A stretch of DNA of 64,000 nucleotides from Paractinoplanes ferrugineus. GTDB taxonomy: Bacteria; Actinomycetota; Actinomycetes; Mycobacteriales; Micromonosporaceae. The stretch covers positions 124,001-188,000 of the forward strand of contig NZ_BOMM01000035.1 in NCBI RefSeq assembly GCF_016862195.1. Reading direction: 5' to 3'. The notes under the pieces were generated by a model. It did no database searches and was not told the origin of the DNA. It was given only the letters and a program-made list of their open reading frames with translations. Made by a program: the position numbers and the translations under genes. Numbering within the stretch: position 1 is the stretch's first letter; each line of letters opens with the position of its first letter. This document shows positions 1-8,776 of the stretch, one piece after another.

Positions 1-191
1 CGCTCGGCCACCGAGCGCAGCGCTCGTAACGAGTCGTGCGCGGCCGGCAAGCCGATGCCGACCAGCGACAGGATCAGGACGATCACCATCCAGAAGAACA
101 CACCCAGGGCCAGCACGGAGGTGCCGAGCCCGCCGACGATGCGCTCCAGGGCGTCGACCGAGGCGCGGAACCGCTTACGAATCCAGGTCAT
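1..191 (-). CDS. Putative sensor-domain protein, N-terminal part (runs off the left edge)
   Basis: Only the first 63 codons lie in the window. The ATG at 191-189 follows a good ribosome binding site (GGGAGGTGG just upstream on the minus strand). The peptide opens MTWIRKRFRASVDALERIV, then a glycine-rich hydrophobic stretch (about residues 20-48) ending LVGIGLPAA. This amphipathic helix plus membrane segment resembles the putative sensor domain at the N-terminus of many actinobacterial histidine kinases, but no kinase motif is in view. The family call is inference from a short fragment; a plain membrane protein is the alternative. Confidence 0.55.
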   Translation of the reverse strand, partial: MTWIRKRFRASVDALERIVGGLGTSVLALGVFFWMVIVLILSLVGIGLPAAHDSLRALRSVAE

Positions 192-357
192 CGGCCACCT
201 CCCGGCGGTGACGATAGGACATTCGCCGCCCTGGACGTCAGCTCCCGGGCCAAAAAGTACAGCAGGCTGTACCTGGAGTGTCGTGCCTGCCGGATCGGCT
301 TCCACGCTCCTCGTCAATAGCGTGGGGAGCACCGGAAACGAAGCCGAGGAGGCAATG

Positions 358-582
358 ATGAACGACGAATACCGCATCTCCCGGACCCCGACGGTGGCTG
401 CCGAGACCCCGCGCCACATCCTGCGTCCCGTCCTCTGGGTCACGCTGATCGTGGCCGGCGCCGCCAACGCGGTTCTCTCCACGGTCCTGGGGAGCCCGAT
501 CGTCAGCTCCGTGTTCGGCGTGGTGGCCCTGATCTGTGCCGGCACCCTGGTCGCCCAGCACTATCGCAACCGGGACCACTGA
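358..582 (+). CDS. Small membrane protein, unknown function
   Basis: A 74-residue protein starting MNDEYRISRTP. A polar N-terminus of about 24 residues is followed by two hydrophobic stretches (about residues 25-44 and 46-64) and a basic tail YRNRDH, so it should be a two-span membrane protein. The ATG at 358 is preferred over the adjacent ATG at 355 because GAGGAGG (346-352) then sits five bases upstream. No family is recognised. It stands alone, divergent from the sensor fragment on its left. Confidence 0.6.
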   Translation: MNDEYRISRTPTVAAETPRHILRPVLWVTLIVAGAANAVLSTVLGSPIVSSVFGVVALICAGTLVAQHYRNRDH

Positions 583-722
583 ATAACTCAGTGTCCGCGC
601 ACATACGCCAAATATACGGCGGATACCGGCGAAAAGGATAGGCCGTACGGCCCATCTCGTTCACACTGAGTAGCGGTCATGATTCAGGGACAGAGCGTGT
701 TGGAGCCAAAGGAGGCGACATC

Positions 723-1046
723 ATGTTGTTGCAAGGTAACCGGTCCGCTGAGCGGCCGATCCAAGCAGTTCCCACCGCTACGGAGCAGGACTCGGGAGGC
801 CCCGGTCAGCACCGTGACTCCATCCCCCTGCCACCGATCGCGCTGAGCCGCCAGACCTACGCGCCGATCAGCTGGGAGCACCCCAGCCTCGGCAAGACGG
901 TCGCGACGGGAATGGGGGGCATCGCCCGCACCTCGGCCTTGATGGTCGGGCTTGCCGCCGTGGGCATCGGGGTGGCCATGGCCGTCGCCATCGTGATCGC
1001 CGGCATCGTCATGGGCCTCGGCTTCGACGCCTCCACGGGCTACTAG
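723..1046 (+). CDS. Small single-span membrane protein, unknown function
   Basis: A 107-residue protein. The first 70 residues are polar and proline-rich; the C-terminus has one long hydrophobic segment (about residues 73-98) rich in Ala, Gly, Val and Ile, ending FDASTGY. AAAGGAGG lies about eight bases before the ATG, so the start is well supported. A GC-rich hairpin follows the stop. No domain is recognised; it is a tail-anchored membrane protein by appearance. Confidence 0.6.
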   Translation: MLLQGNRSAERPIQAVPTATEQDSGGPGQHRDSIPLPPIALSRQTYAPISWEHPSLGKTVATGMGGIARTSALMVGLAAVGIGVAMAVAIVIAGIVMGLGFDASTGY

Positions 1047-1060
1047 ACCTGACCTGGGCG

Positions 1061-1090
1061 CGGGCCGGACTCCGACGGGAGCCCGGCCCT
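1061..1090 (+). terminator. GC-rich hairpin after the small membrane protein gene
   Basis: GGGCCGG (1062-1068) pairs with CCGGCCC (1083-1089), with further pairing inside the loop. There is no T tract, as is usual for actinomycete terminators. It lies between a gene ending at 1046 and a convergent gene ending at 1210. Confidence 0.45.
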
Positions 1091-1209
1091 TCAACGGTGG
1101 CGGCATGGAGTTGAGGTGCGCCGCCCCCCAGCTCTTGTCGGCTCGAGCCGGATGACGGCCCCGCCGCCGCTCCCGAGAGCCCGGAGCGGCGGCAGGCTGG
1201 GAAACCTGA

Positions 1210-1725
1210 TCAGTGACGAACCGGGTGACCCGGCTGACCGGGGTGACCCGGCTGAGTCGGGTGGCCCGGGCGGATGGTGCGGATCACCGGGAGCACCAGG
1301 CTGGCCCGGGTGAACTGGGTGCGGGCGTGCCGGCCGCAGTCGTTGTAGGTCATCGTGGTGCGCAGGACCGAGAGGCCACTGACCCGGCGCATCGGCGTGA
1401 CCTGGATCTGGGTGATGGCGGTGCGTCCCGGGCGCAGCGTGTCCCCGGTGGTGAAGGCGGTGAACCGGCCCGGGCGGCGGTAGGAGACAGCCACCTCGCG
1501 GCCGCCGTCGACCGAGATGCGCGCGTTGCACACCGGCCGGTCGGTCCGCCAGAAGATGTTGACCCAGCTCGGCGTGTTGGCCGTCACCGTGGTCAGCCGG
1601 TTGGTGATCGGCTGCGGGCCGCGGCCGGTGGCCTGGGCGGACCCGGCCGTGGCGAGCGAGACCGCGGACGCCGCGGCGCCGGCGAGGGCCAGTGAAGCGA
1701 CCGTCCGAACCATCGTGCTCTTCAT
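1210..1725 (-). CDS. Secreted protein with Pro/Gly/His-rich C-terminal tail, unknown function
   Basis: A 171-residue protein. The ATG at 1725 has AGGAGG upstream. The N-terminus is a classic Sec signal peptide: MKSTMVRT, a hydrophobic core, then an AQA cleavage site near residue 32. The mature part holds two cysteines (about residues 66 and 130) that could form a disulfide in a small beta-rich domain. The last 22 residues repeat PGHPTQPGHPGQPGHP, a flexible tail that could bind metal. No enzyme motif is visible. The secreted call is firm; the function is unknown. Confidence 0.7.
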   Translation of the reverse strand: MKSTMVRTVASLALAGAAASAVSLATAGSAQATGRGPQPITNRLTTVTANTPSWVNIFWRTDRPVCNARISVDGGREVAVSYRRPGRFTAFTTGDTLRPGRTAITQIQVTPMRRVSGLSVLRTTMTYNDCGRHARTQFTRASLVLPVIRTIRPGHPTQPGHPGQPGHPVRH

Positions 1726-2303
1726 GAGGAGACCTCCTGCGTAGAGGAGCGGAGGGGGATTCCGCTCTCGATGCGTCAGACAATAAGCAGGCAAAGACGC
1801 ATTTGGAGGCACTAACTTGTGGTTTTCACCTGTGAAAGACATAACGGACAAAGGGCCGATGACCATGTGTACGAACGGGCCATCTGGGCAGGCGTTCGGC
1901 CCCCGGTGGATAACTGGATCAAGCAGAAGTGCAGGTCGACGCTCAATTAATCGATGCGCTGATCTTTAAACGAATTCGGGACCCGCGCCGACACGATTCC
2001 GGCGCACTGCGCCCGGTCGGGGAATGCCCCCGTGCGTGTCGTCGAGCCGGTAACTCCCCTGGGTGACACGAGGCGGACGAAACTTGTGACACCCATGTCC
2101 GAGGTTGTCCGAGGAATGCCCGGACGGGACTCAGGCCGCCATACGCTCGACTGGCACGTGCCGTTCGCCGCGATGGCGGTCGGGGTAGCGGCACGTTCGG
2201 GCAGTAGGTGGTCGCGCCGTCCACCTGCTGCCCGCTCGCCGTTAGTCGAGGTCAGCAGGCCGATAGACCGATCGTGGTCAGCACGTCACTGTTCTAGGTT
2301 CGG
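1726..2303. other. 578-base intergenic region, no gene recognised
   Basis: It separates the divergent secreted-protein gene (start 1725) and the STAND-WD40 gene (start 2304). The part nearest the secreted gene is relatively AT-rich. A short direct repeat TGTCCGAGG occurs twice close together near 2097-2115, and GTGACAC occurs twice nearby. The ORFs here show no recognisable protein. Confidence 0.4.
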
Positions 2304-5300
2304 ATGTCCGAGGGACGCAGCGACATCCGAAAGAGGCCGGCCATTACCGACAGCATCGAGACCGCACCCGAGCGGATCGAAAGCCGCGACGAGCTCGGCG
2401 CCGTCCTCACCGAGCTTCGGCTACGCGCCGGCCTGACCATCCGTGAGCTGGCGTCCCGCGCGGGGCTGCCGACCGCGACCGTCGGTGATTACGTCAAGGG
2501 CCGCCATCTGCCCGGACCGGCGCAGAGTGCGCAGTTCCGCAAGCTTCTCGAAGCCTGTGAGATCTCCGACCCCGACGAGCTCAGCCGCTGGCAGGAGGCC
2601 CTGAACCGGGTTCGCGCCACGACCGACGGCCGGCAGAGTCGGCGCGGACCGGACGGCGCGCCCTATCCGGGTCTGCGGCCGTTCGAGGCCGAGGACGCCG
2701 CGCTGTTCTTCGGCCGCGAGGCGTTCCTCAGCGAGGTGCTCGACCGCATGCTCGCGCTGCGTGAGACCGAGCTGACGGCGAAACTGCTCTTCGTGGTGGG
2801 TGCCTCCGGGTCGGGCAAGTCCTCCCTGTTGCGGGCCGGGGTGCAACCGGCGGTCGCCGACCTCGACGACGATCTGGCAGTGGCGTTCATGGTCCCGGGC
2901 AAGGACCCGTTGACCGCTCTTGATCACGCACTCGACGGGATACCCGAGCCGCGTGTGCTGATCGTCGACCAGTTTGAGGAGCTCTACACCCAGGCCGGGC
3001 CCGACGACGATCTCGTGGCCGCGCTGACCGCGCTCGGGTCGCGGACACTCGTCGTGGCCGGGATGCGCGCCGACTTCTTCCCCCGCGCCGCCGCCGACCC
3101 GCGTCTGCTGCCGGCTCTGCAGGGCTGGCAGATGGTGGTGCCGCCGCTCAGCGAGACCGAGTTGCGCTCGGCCATCGAGGGGCCGGCCGCGGCCTGGCAG
3201 ACAAGTGTCGACGAGGCACTGGTCGAGGTGTTGCTGGCGGAGATCCTGCCGGTGCGGCGCCCGGCGAACGCGTTGCCGCTGCTGTCGCACGCGCTGCGGG
3301 CGGCGTGGGGGGAGCGCAAGAAGGGGCGGCTCACTCTCGGCCACTACCGGGCGGCCGGTGGTCTAGGCGGGGCGGTCCAGCAGAGCGCCGAGCAGGCGTA
3401 CGCGGGACTCAGCCCGGAGCAGCAGGAACTGGCCCGGCGACTGTTCCTGCGCCTGGTCACGATCGACGACGAGCACGTCACCACGAAACGCCGGATCACC
3501 CGCGGCGAACTGCCGGGCCGTCCTGACGGCGACGACATCGAGCCGGTCATCGAGCGGTTTGTGGCCCTGCGTCTCGTCACGGTCGACGAGCACAACCTGG
3601 AGATCAGTCACGACGCGCTGCTCACCGCGTGGCCCCGCCTCGCCGAGTGGATCGCGGCCGACCACGCCGGCCTGCGGGTGCACCGGCGGCTCACCGGCGC
3701 CGCCCGGAACTGGCAGGAGCAGAGCGCCGACGAGCTGCTGATGCGCGGCAACATCCTCAGCGACGTGCTCGAGTGGTCCCGCGATCCGGACCGCCGGGCC
3801 TCGATGAACACGCTCGAGCTGGACTACCTCGACCGCAGCACCGCCGCCCGCGAGGCCGAGCAGCAGGCCGAGCGCCGACGCATCGTGGTGTTGCGCCGGC
3901 TCGTCGCGGCGCTGCTGGTGCTGGTCGTGGTCTCGGCGGGCTCGGCCGGTTATGCGTTCCGGGCCAGCAGCGTCGCCGCCACCCAGCGCAAGGCCGCCGA
4001 CCAGGCCCGCGACGAGGCGCTGTCGCGCCAGGTCGCGATCGAGTCGACCCGGGCCGCCGAGTTCGACCCGGCGCTGGCCGAGCAGCTGGCGCTCGCCGCC
4101 TATCGGATCTCGCCGACCGTCGACGCCCGGTCGGCGCTGTTCGACGCGACCGCCGACGGCCTGGTGCACCGGGTGGCCGGCCCGTCCGGCCCGACCATGC
4201 TGCGGATCAACCCGGCCGCCGACCTCGTCGCGATCAGCAACGCCCGGGACGGCAGCGTCGAGCTGCGCCGCTACGCCGCCGGTCGGCCCGGGGCCAAGGT
4301 CGCCACGATCCCCGCCGCGGTCCGCGGCAAGGCGGTGTTCGCGCTGGCCTTCAGTCCGGACGGCAACATCCTGGCGATCGGCGGCGAGGACGGCAGAGTG
4401 CACCTGGTCGACGTGCACGACCCGGCGCAACCGGAGGCCGTCGGCGAGGTGCCCGGCAGCCAGGACGCGGTCGAGTCGATCGCCTTCAGCCCTGACGGGA
4501 ACCACCTCGTCGCGGCCGGTTCCAAGCCCGCGCTGCGCGCCTGGTCGTGGACCGGCGGCGAGTGGAAGGACGAGCCGATCCGGGGCGGCGCCGAGGTCAT
4601 GCAGACCGTCACGTTCAGCCCCGACGGCACGACGCTCGTCGGCGGCGGCTCGGACGGCCGGGCCCTCTTCTGGGCCGCCGACCGCCTCGCCGGCGCACCG
4701 ACCGCGATAGCGATCGGCGGGACCACGGTCAACGCGACCGGCTGGGCACCGGATGGCCGCAGCGTGGCCGCCGGGACCAAGGACGGCACCACCGCGATCA
4801 TCGACGTAGCGAGCCGGAAAGTGGCGGCGAAGCTCGACACCGGCTTCACGTCCTGGGTCAACGCCGTCGCCTTCTCGCCGGACAGCACCCGGATCGCGGT
4901 CGGTGGCTCCAACAACGCGATCGCGCTCTTCGACGTGCGGACCAGGGCCCGGCTTTCCATGGTGGCTCAGGCCGCCCAGGTCACTTCTATCGCGTACGCG
5001 TCGGATGGAAAGCTCTTGAACGTCGCCGCCGCCGACGGAACCGTCCGGACGTTCCCGGTGCTTCCCCGCAGTGCCGACCCCGGAAACGGCGCCCTGTTCG
5101 CGCTCGGGATCGACCGGGCCGGTCAGCGGCTCGCGGTCGCCTCCACCGGCACCGACGGCCAGGTCTCGCTCTGGTCGCTGGCCGGCGCCGCGCCGCAGCG
5201 TCAGCCGAGCCCGGCGAACCCGGCCACGTTCGGCGCCTCGGCCGGCTCGGTCGCGATCTCCGCCGACGGCAACTCCTACGTCACCGGCAATCGCACCGGA

Positions 5301-6086
5301 GACGTCCTGCTGGTGTCGTCCGGCCGCTCCGTGGTCTTGAAAGGTGCCACCGGGCTCATCGAGTCGGTGCAGTTCAGCCCGAACGCCAAGCTCGTCGCGG
5401 CGAGCTCGGACGACGGCTTCGTGCACGTCTGGGACATCACCGACCCGGGCGCGCCCAAGGCGCTGCCCACCCTCGATTCCGGCGGCCTGGCGTCGTCGAT
5501 CGCGTTCAGCCCCGACGGCCGCTACCTCGCCGCGGCCAGCGTCGACCGGCAGGTGCACTGGTGGGACGTCACCGACCCGGCGCAGGCGAAGGCCATGCCG
5601 CGACTTTCCGGATTCGAGAACTACGCCTACTCGGTCACGTTCTCGCCGGACTCACGCACCATTGCCGCCGGCGGCGCCGACGACATGATCCGCCTCTGGG
5701 ACCTCACCGACCCGGCCCTGCCGACCCCCGTCGGCGAACCCCTCACCGGTCCCACCCACTACGTCTTCAGCCTGGCCTTCAGCCCGGACGGCAAGACGCT
5801 CGCGGCGTCCGGGGGCGACGGCTCGGTCTGGACCTGGCGGCGGGGCTCGGCCGAGGCCAGCACGGCACTGCACGCGGCCAACCCCGACGGCAAGACCTAC
5901 GCGATCGCCTACACGCCCGACGGGGCCGCCCTGCTGGCGGTCGGCAGCCGCGGCCGGGTCACCGTCTGGCCGACCGATGAAAAGCAGGTCATAAGCAATT
6001 TGTGTACGTCCGGAGGCGACGCCCTGACCGCGTCGGAGTGGGCGCAGTACGTGCCGGGCGTCCCCTATCGCGCGGTCTGCCCCTGA
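2304..6086 (+). CDS. HTH-STAND NTPase with WD40 beta-propeller domain
   Basis: A 1260-residue signal-transduction ATPase. In order: an XRE-type helix-turn-helix (about residues 34-85); the linker YPGLRPFEAEDAALFFGRE (about 120-138) that opens the nSTAND1 P-loop domain; a Walker A GASGSGKSS (about 167-175); a Walker B VLIVDQFEE (about 217-225); a C-terminal helical part of the NTPase; one transmembrane segment (about 530-552); then at least ten WD40 repeats recognisable by recurring AFSPDG and LWD-type motifs to the end. Such proteins sense a ligand through the propeller and switch by nucleotide exchange; the ligand is unknown. It is monocistronic and overlaps the convergent gene by 22 bases. 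No clear ribosome binding site precedes the ATG, so the start may shift slightly. Confidence 0.85.
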   Translation: MSEGRSDIRKRPAITDSIETAPERIESRDELGAVLTELRLRAGLTIRELASRAGLPTATVGDYVKGRHLPGPAQSAQFRKLLEACEISDPDELSRWQEALNRVRATTDGRQSRRGPDGAPYPGLRPFEAEDAALFFGREAFLSEVLDRMLALRETELTAKLLFVVGASGSGKSSLLRAGVQPAVADLDDDLAVAFMVPGKDPLTALDHALDGIPEPRVLIVDQFEELYTQAGPDDDLVAALTALGSRTLVVAGMRADFFPRAAADPRLLPALQGWQMVVPPLSETELRSAIEGPAAAWQTSVDEALVEVLLAEILPVRRPANALPLLSHALRAAWGERKKGRLTLGHYRAAGGLGGAVQQSAEQAYAGLSPEQQELARRLFLRLVTIDDEHVTTKRRITRGELPGRPDGDDIEPVIERFVALRLVTVDEHNLEISHDALLTAWPRLAEWIAADHAGLRVHRRLTGAARNWQEQSADELLMRGNILSDVLEWSRDPDRRASMNTLELDYLDRSTAAREAEQQAERRRIVVLRRLVAALLVLVVVSAGSAGYAFRASSVAATQRKAADQARDEALSRQVAIESTRAAEFDPALAEQLALAAYRISPTVDARSALFDATADGLVHRVAGPSGPTMLRINPAADLVAISNARDGSVELRRYAAGRPGAKVATIPAAVRGKAVFALAFSPDGNILAIGGEDGRVHLVDVHDPAQPEAVGEVPGSQDAVESIAFSPDGNHLVAAGSKPALRAWSWTGGEWKDEPIRGGAEVMQTVTFSPDGTTLVGGGSDGRALFWAADRLAGAPTAIAIGGTTVNATGWAPDGRSVAAGTKDGTTAIIDVASRKVAAKLDTGFTSWVNAVAFSPDSTRIAVGGSNNAIALFDVRTRARLSMVAQAAQVTSIAYASDGKLLNVAAADGTVRTFPVLPRSADPGNGALFALGIDRAGQRLAVASTGTDGQVSLWSLAGAAPQRQPSPANPATFGASAGSVAISADGNSYVTGNRTGDVLLVSSGRSVVLKGATGLIESVQFSPNAKLVAASSDDGFVHVWDITDPGAPKALPTLDSGGLASSIAFSPDGRYLAAASVDRQVHWWDVTDPAQAKAMPRLSGFENYAYSVTFSPDSRTIAAGGADDMIRLWDLTDPALPTPVGEPLTGPTHYVFSLAFSPDGKTLAASGGDGSVWTWRRGSAEASTALHAANPDGKTYAIAYTPDGAALLAVGSRGRVTVWPTDEKQVISNLCTSGGDALTASEWAQYVPGVPYRAVCP

Positions 6087-6919
6087 CTTCTCGCCAGCGG
6101 GATCGGATTGTTCGCGGGAAGCAGCGGCCAGATCCGTTCGGCGACCGGTTCGAGCAGCGTCGCGCATCGGGCGGCGTCCACGCTCCGCCACGGTCGGCCG
6201 GCCAGGCTGTCGGTCAGGGCTTCCACCTCGGCGTACGCCTCCTGGCCGGCCACCGTGATCGAACCGTCGGCGGCGAGCCAGCCGCGCTTCTCGAGGCGTT
6301 CGGCGGCCCCGTCCCACTCGTCGTCGGTCCACCCACGGGCCGGCTGCATGCCCGCCCGCTGACCGTCCCGCCCGCACCGCCAGACGAGCGACTCGCACCC
6401 GTCGACACCGGCCGTGAGCAGCGCCGCCACGTGACCGTCGCCGCGATGCTCGCGCAGGATCGTCGCCGCGTGCCAGAGCCGGTCGATCGGCTCGCCCGGC
6501 TCCGGCCAGGGCAGGTCGGCGTTGGCCGCCCCGAGGACCCGGCCCGGCAGGTCGACCTCGCGGGCGGCGGCCTCGAGCAGGTCGGCGGCCTCGTCGAGGG
6601 CCAGCCCGGTGAGCAGCGGAGCGAGGGCCGCCCGAACTCCCTCCAGGCGGGCGTCGAGTGCCCCCTGCGGCGTGATCCGCGTCCAGATGTCCGGCAGCGC
6701 GCGCTCCACCATCCTCGGCGCGAAGCCGAAGAACGCGGCTATCACGGGTTTCGCCCCGACCGGTCCGAGCGGAGCCGCCCGTCCGGCGAAGTAGCGCCGC
6801 CAGAATCCCCGCACCCCCGCGGCCTCGAACACCGCCCCGCCCTCGGGCGCGAAGTAGGTGACCGCGTGCACCGGCTCGAACAGCGACCACATCCGCCGCT
6901 CAACGCTGACTTCACTCAT
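6065..6919 (-). CDS. SCO6745 family protein (helix-turn-helix-like, unknown function)
   Basis: A 284-residue protein. The N-terminus MSEVSVERRMWSLFEPVHAV, the YFAPEG motif and the AFFGFAPRMVERALPDIW block match my recollection of the actinobacterial SCO6745 family. The C-terminal half (about residues 200-275) reads like a winged-helix DNA-binding module, with WTDDEWDGAAERL and WLAADGSITVAGQ. Biochemical function is unknown. The gene converges on the STAND gene and overlaps its last 22 bases. The ATG at 6919 is taken as the start. Confidence 0.7.
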   Translation of the reverse strand: MSEVSVERRMWSLFEPVHAVTYFAPEGGAVFEAAGVRGFWRRYFAGRAAPLGPVGAKPVIAAFFGFAPRMVERALPDIWTRITPQGALDARLEGVRAALAPLLTGLALDEAADLLEAAAREVDLPGRVLGAANADLPWPEPGEPIDRLWHAATILREHRGDGHVAALLTAGVDGCESLVWRCGRDGQRAGMQPARGWTDDEWDGAAERLEKRGWLAADGSITVAGQEAYAEVEALTDSLAGRPWRSVDAARCATLLEPVAERIWPLLPANNPIPLARSQGQTAR

Positions 6920-7240
6920 GCCCGCAGCAAATCTCCCATCCACCGGCACGTCAAGTTCTCCCTCCGGTGATCTCGACGAATTCCGATCTTCCGGGCAGAA
7001 TGCGAAACGAGGTGCAGTACGAGGGTGGTCCTGCCGGGTCCGAAAGGTCCGGGTGGGGCCACCCTTTTGCGTCGGCCGACCAACGTCGGATCTTCCAGGC
7101 GCGGTGCGTCGAGCGAGGGTGCGCAATCTCCCGGGCGGGACCGAGACGGATGAGGCGCCGCGAACACCCCCGACCCCAGCAGTCCTCGCCGGTGACCCCG
7201 GCTGACGGAACGACTGAGGTGGACAGCGAAGCCACCTGCC
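6920..7240. other. 321-base intergenic region
   Basis: No convincing gene. A short GC-rich inverted repeat, GGGTGG/CCACCC at 7051-7064, is followed by TTTT on the plus strand and may be a weak terminator or attenuator. The several overlapping ORFs are arginine/proline-rich and look like frame shadows. Confidence 0.35.
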
Positions 7241-7741
7241 TCACCGGCCGGTGGAGCCGTCGATCTGTTCGCGGAGGATGTCGGCGTGGCCGGCGTGGCG
7301 TCCGACTTCTTCGATCATGTGGACCAGGACCCATCGCTGCGAGGGCGGCAGGGCGCCGCGGCCCGGGGGCCGGGGTGCCGGCTGGGTGAGGTCGGTCCAG
7401 GTTTCGATGACCTGGTTCGCCTGAGTGATGGCAGCCCGATAGCCGGCGAGCAGACTGTCGACGGTCTCGTCCTGGGTGGGCTGGAAGGTGCGGCGCATGT
7501 CGGTGATCGGTTCTTCGAGGAAGTAGAACCTCTCCACGGCGGTGACATGTTTGATCAGGCCGAGAAGGTTGGTGCCGGACGGCACGCCGGCGGTGCGGAC
7601 CTGGGGTTCCGGCACATCAGCGACCTTGCCCATGATGGCATTCCGGAGGTAGTCGAGGAAGCCGACCAGAGTGGCCTTCTCGCCGGGGGCGGTCCATTCG
7701 GGACCGGTGTCCTTGCGCTTGCGGCGGGTGGTGGGCGGCAT
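7241..7741 (-). CDS. DinB-like (DUF664) family protein
   Basis: A 166-residue four-helix-bundle protein. The family hallmarks are a first histidine in the LLGLIKHVTAVERF helix and a C-terminal helix VHMIEEVGRHAGHADILRE; the three histidines would hold one metal ion. Related DinB-fold enzymes include thiol-dependent transferases, but no substrate can be read here. The ATG at 7741 shares one base with the TGA of the methyltransferase remnant upstream (TGATG), so the two were once translationally coupled. A second family member lies at 63181-63753 with the same RHAGHADI motif. Confidence 0.85.
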   Translation of the reverse strand: MPPTTRRKRKDTGPEWTAPGEKATLVGFLDYLRNAIMGKVADVPEPQVRTAGVPSGTNLLGLIKHVTAVERFYFLEEPITDMRRTFQPTQDETVDSLLAGYRAAITQANQVIETWTDLTQPAPRPPGRGALPPSQRWVLVHMIEEVGRHAGHADILREQIDGSTGR

Positions 7742-8028
7742 CAGCGTTCCCGATCGTGTCGTCGGATGAGCAGAACGTGGTCGGTGACGGTGGCAGTCTG
7801 GCCTGCCGGTCCGGTGGCCCGGCGGCGCGGGATGTCGGCGCGTGCGACGATCCACCGGTCCGGGTCGAGGGCCAGCTCGTCGGCGATCGCACGGGGTGTG
7901 GGGTAATGCGTGTCCGGGCCTTTGTTCCACGACCCGGGCGTGGTCGAGCCGTGGTCGACGATCAGTAGACGACCGCTCGGCTGGAGGGCGTGATGTGGAC
8001 GCCGGTAGGTGCGGGCGTAATCGTCGAT
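7741..8028 (-). pseudogene. C-terminal remnant of a class I SAM-dependent methyltransferase
   Basis: Minus-strand reading between an in-frame TAA at 8029-8031 and the TGA at 7743-7741 gives about 95 codons with no ATG, GTG or TTG early enough to serve as a start. The peptide contains QPSGRLLIVDHGS, DTHYPTPRAIADEL, RRRATGPAGQTATVTDHVL and ends IRRHDRER. This matches the last third of actinobacterial methyltransferases in which GGRLLLVEHGS precedes a final ATGPDGQ...VLRARR strand. The SAM-binding GxGxG half is missing. The breakpoint near 8030 abuts the divergent XRE-cupin gene. Its stop overlaps the DinB start, so a small read-through peptide is possible but unlikely. Confidence 0.6.
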
Positions 8029-8101
8029 TTACCTCCGCCGCCAGTATGAGCAGCAGGTTTGCCAGGTTGCTAAGAACGTTGCGGATCCGCACCATGAGGC
8101 C

Positions 8102-8674
8102 ATGACAACCTCGGAGGACGTCCTTGCCGGAGTTGGCCCGCGCCTGCACGCCCTGCGCCGGGCCCGGGGCCAATCCCTGGCCGCCCTGGCCGCCGAGACC
8201 GGCCTGACCGCGAGCACCCTGTCCCGTCTCGAGAACGGCAAGCTGCGCCCCACGCTGGAACAGTTGCTTCCGCTCGCCCGCGCCCACGGCGTCCCGCTCG
8301 ACGATCTGGTCGCCGCACCGCCCACCGGAGATCCGCGCATCCACCTGCGCCCCGTGCGGCGAGCCGGCTTCACCGTCGTACCCCTGACCAGACGCCCCGG
8401 TGGCATCCAGGCTTACAAGGTGATCTACCCACCAGCCACGGGCCCGGCCACCACGACGTTGCAGACCCACGACGGGTACGAATGGTTCTACGTTCTCAAC
8501 GGCCACGTCCGGCTCATTCTCGGCGACCAGGAGTACCGGCTCGGCCCCGGGGAAGCCGCCGAGTTCGACACCCGCACACCGCATCAGATCAGCAGCGCTG
8601 ACATCCAGCCCGCGGAACTACTCACCCTCTTCGGCGCGCAAGGAGAACGCGCCCACCTCACGCCCTCCCCGTGA
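8102..8674 (+). CDS. XRE family transcriptional regulator with C-terminal cupin domain
   Basis: A 190-residue regulator. The N-terminal helix-turn-helix spans about residues 13-66, with LAALAAETGLTASTLSRLENGK as helices 2-3. A cupin domain follows (about 105-185) with HDGYEWFYVLNGHVRL and GPGEAAEFDTRTPH supplying the usual ligand residues. Such proteins sense a small molecule with the cupin and repress nearby catabolic or stress genes. The ATG at 8102 is used because the ATG nine bases upstream runs into a stop at once. It is divergent from the methyltransferase remnant, which was perhaps its original target. Confidence 0.85.
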   Translation: MTTSEDVLAGVGPRLHALRRARGQSLAALAAETGLTASTLSRLENGKLRPTLEQLLPLARAHGVPLDDLVAAPPTGDPRIHLRPVRRAGFTVVPLTRRPGGIQAYKVIYPPATGPATTTLQTHDGYEWFYVLNGHVRLILGDQEYRLGPGEAAEFDTRTPHQISSADIQPAELLTLFGAQGERAHLTPSP

Positions 8675-8733
8675 CCGCCCCTGGCGGAGAACTCGTCCAG
8701 CAGCGGGTCGCGCTGGGCTTGCCACCGCACCGA

Positions 8734-8763
8734 GGGCCCGCCGGCGCGATGACCGGCGGGCCC
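8734..8763. terminator. Bidirectional hairpin between convergent genes
   Basis: GGGCCCGCCGG (8734-8744) pairs perfectly with CCGGCGGGCCC (8753-8763) around an eight-base loop. It sits between the XRE-cupin gene ending at 8674 and the lectin gene ending at 8777, and can serve both. Confidence 0.6.
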
Positions 8764-8776
8764 GCGGCGGGGGCGG

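Noticed and set aside
3363..5558. 731-residue ORF antisense to the STAND-WD40 gene
   Set aside because: It mirrors the GC-rich third-position pattern of the real gene, is rich in Arg/Gly/Asp/His and shows no motif.
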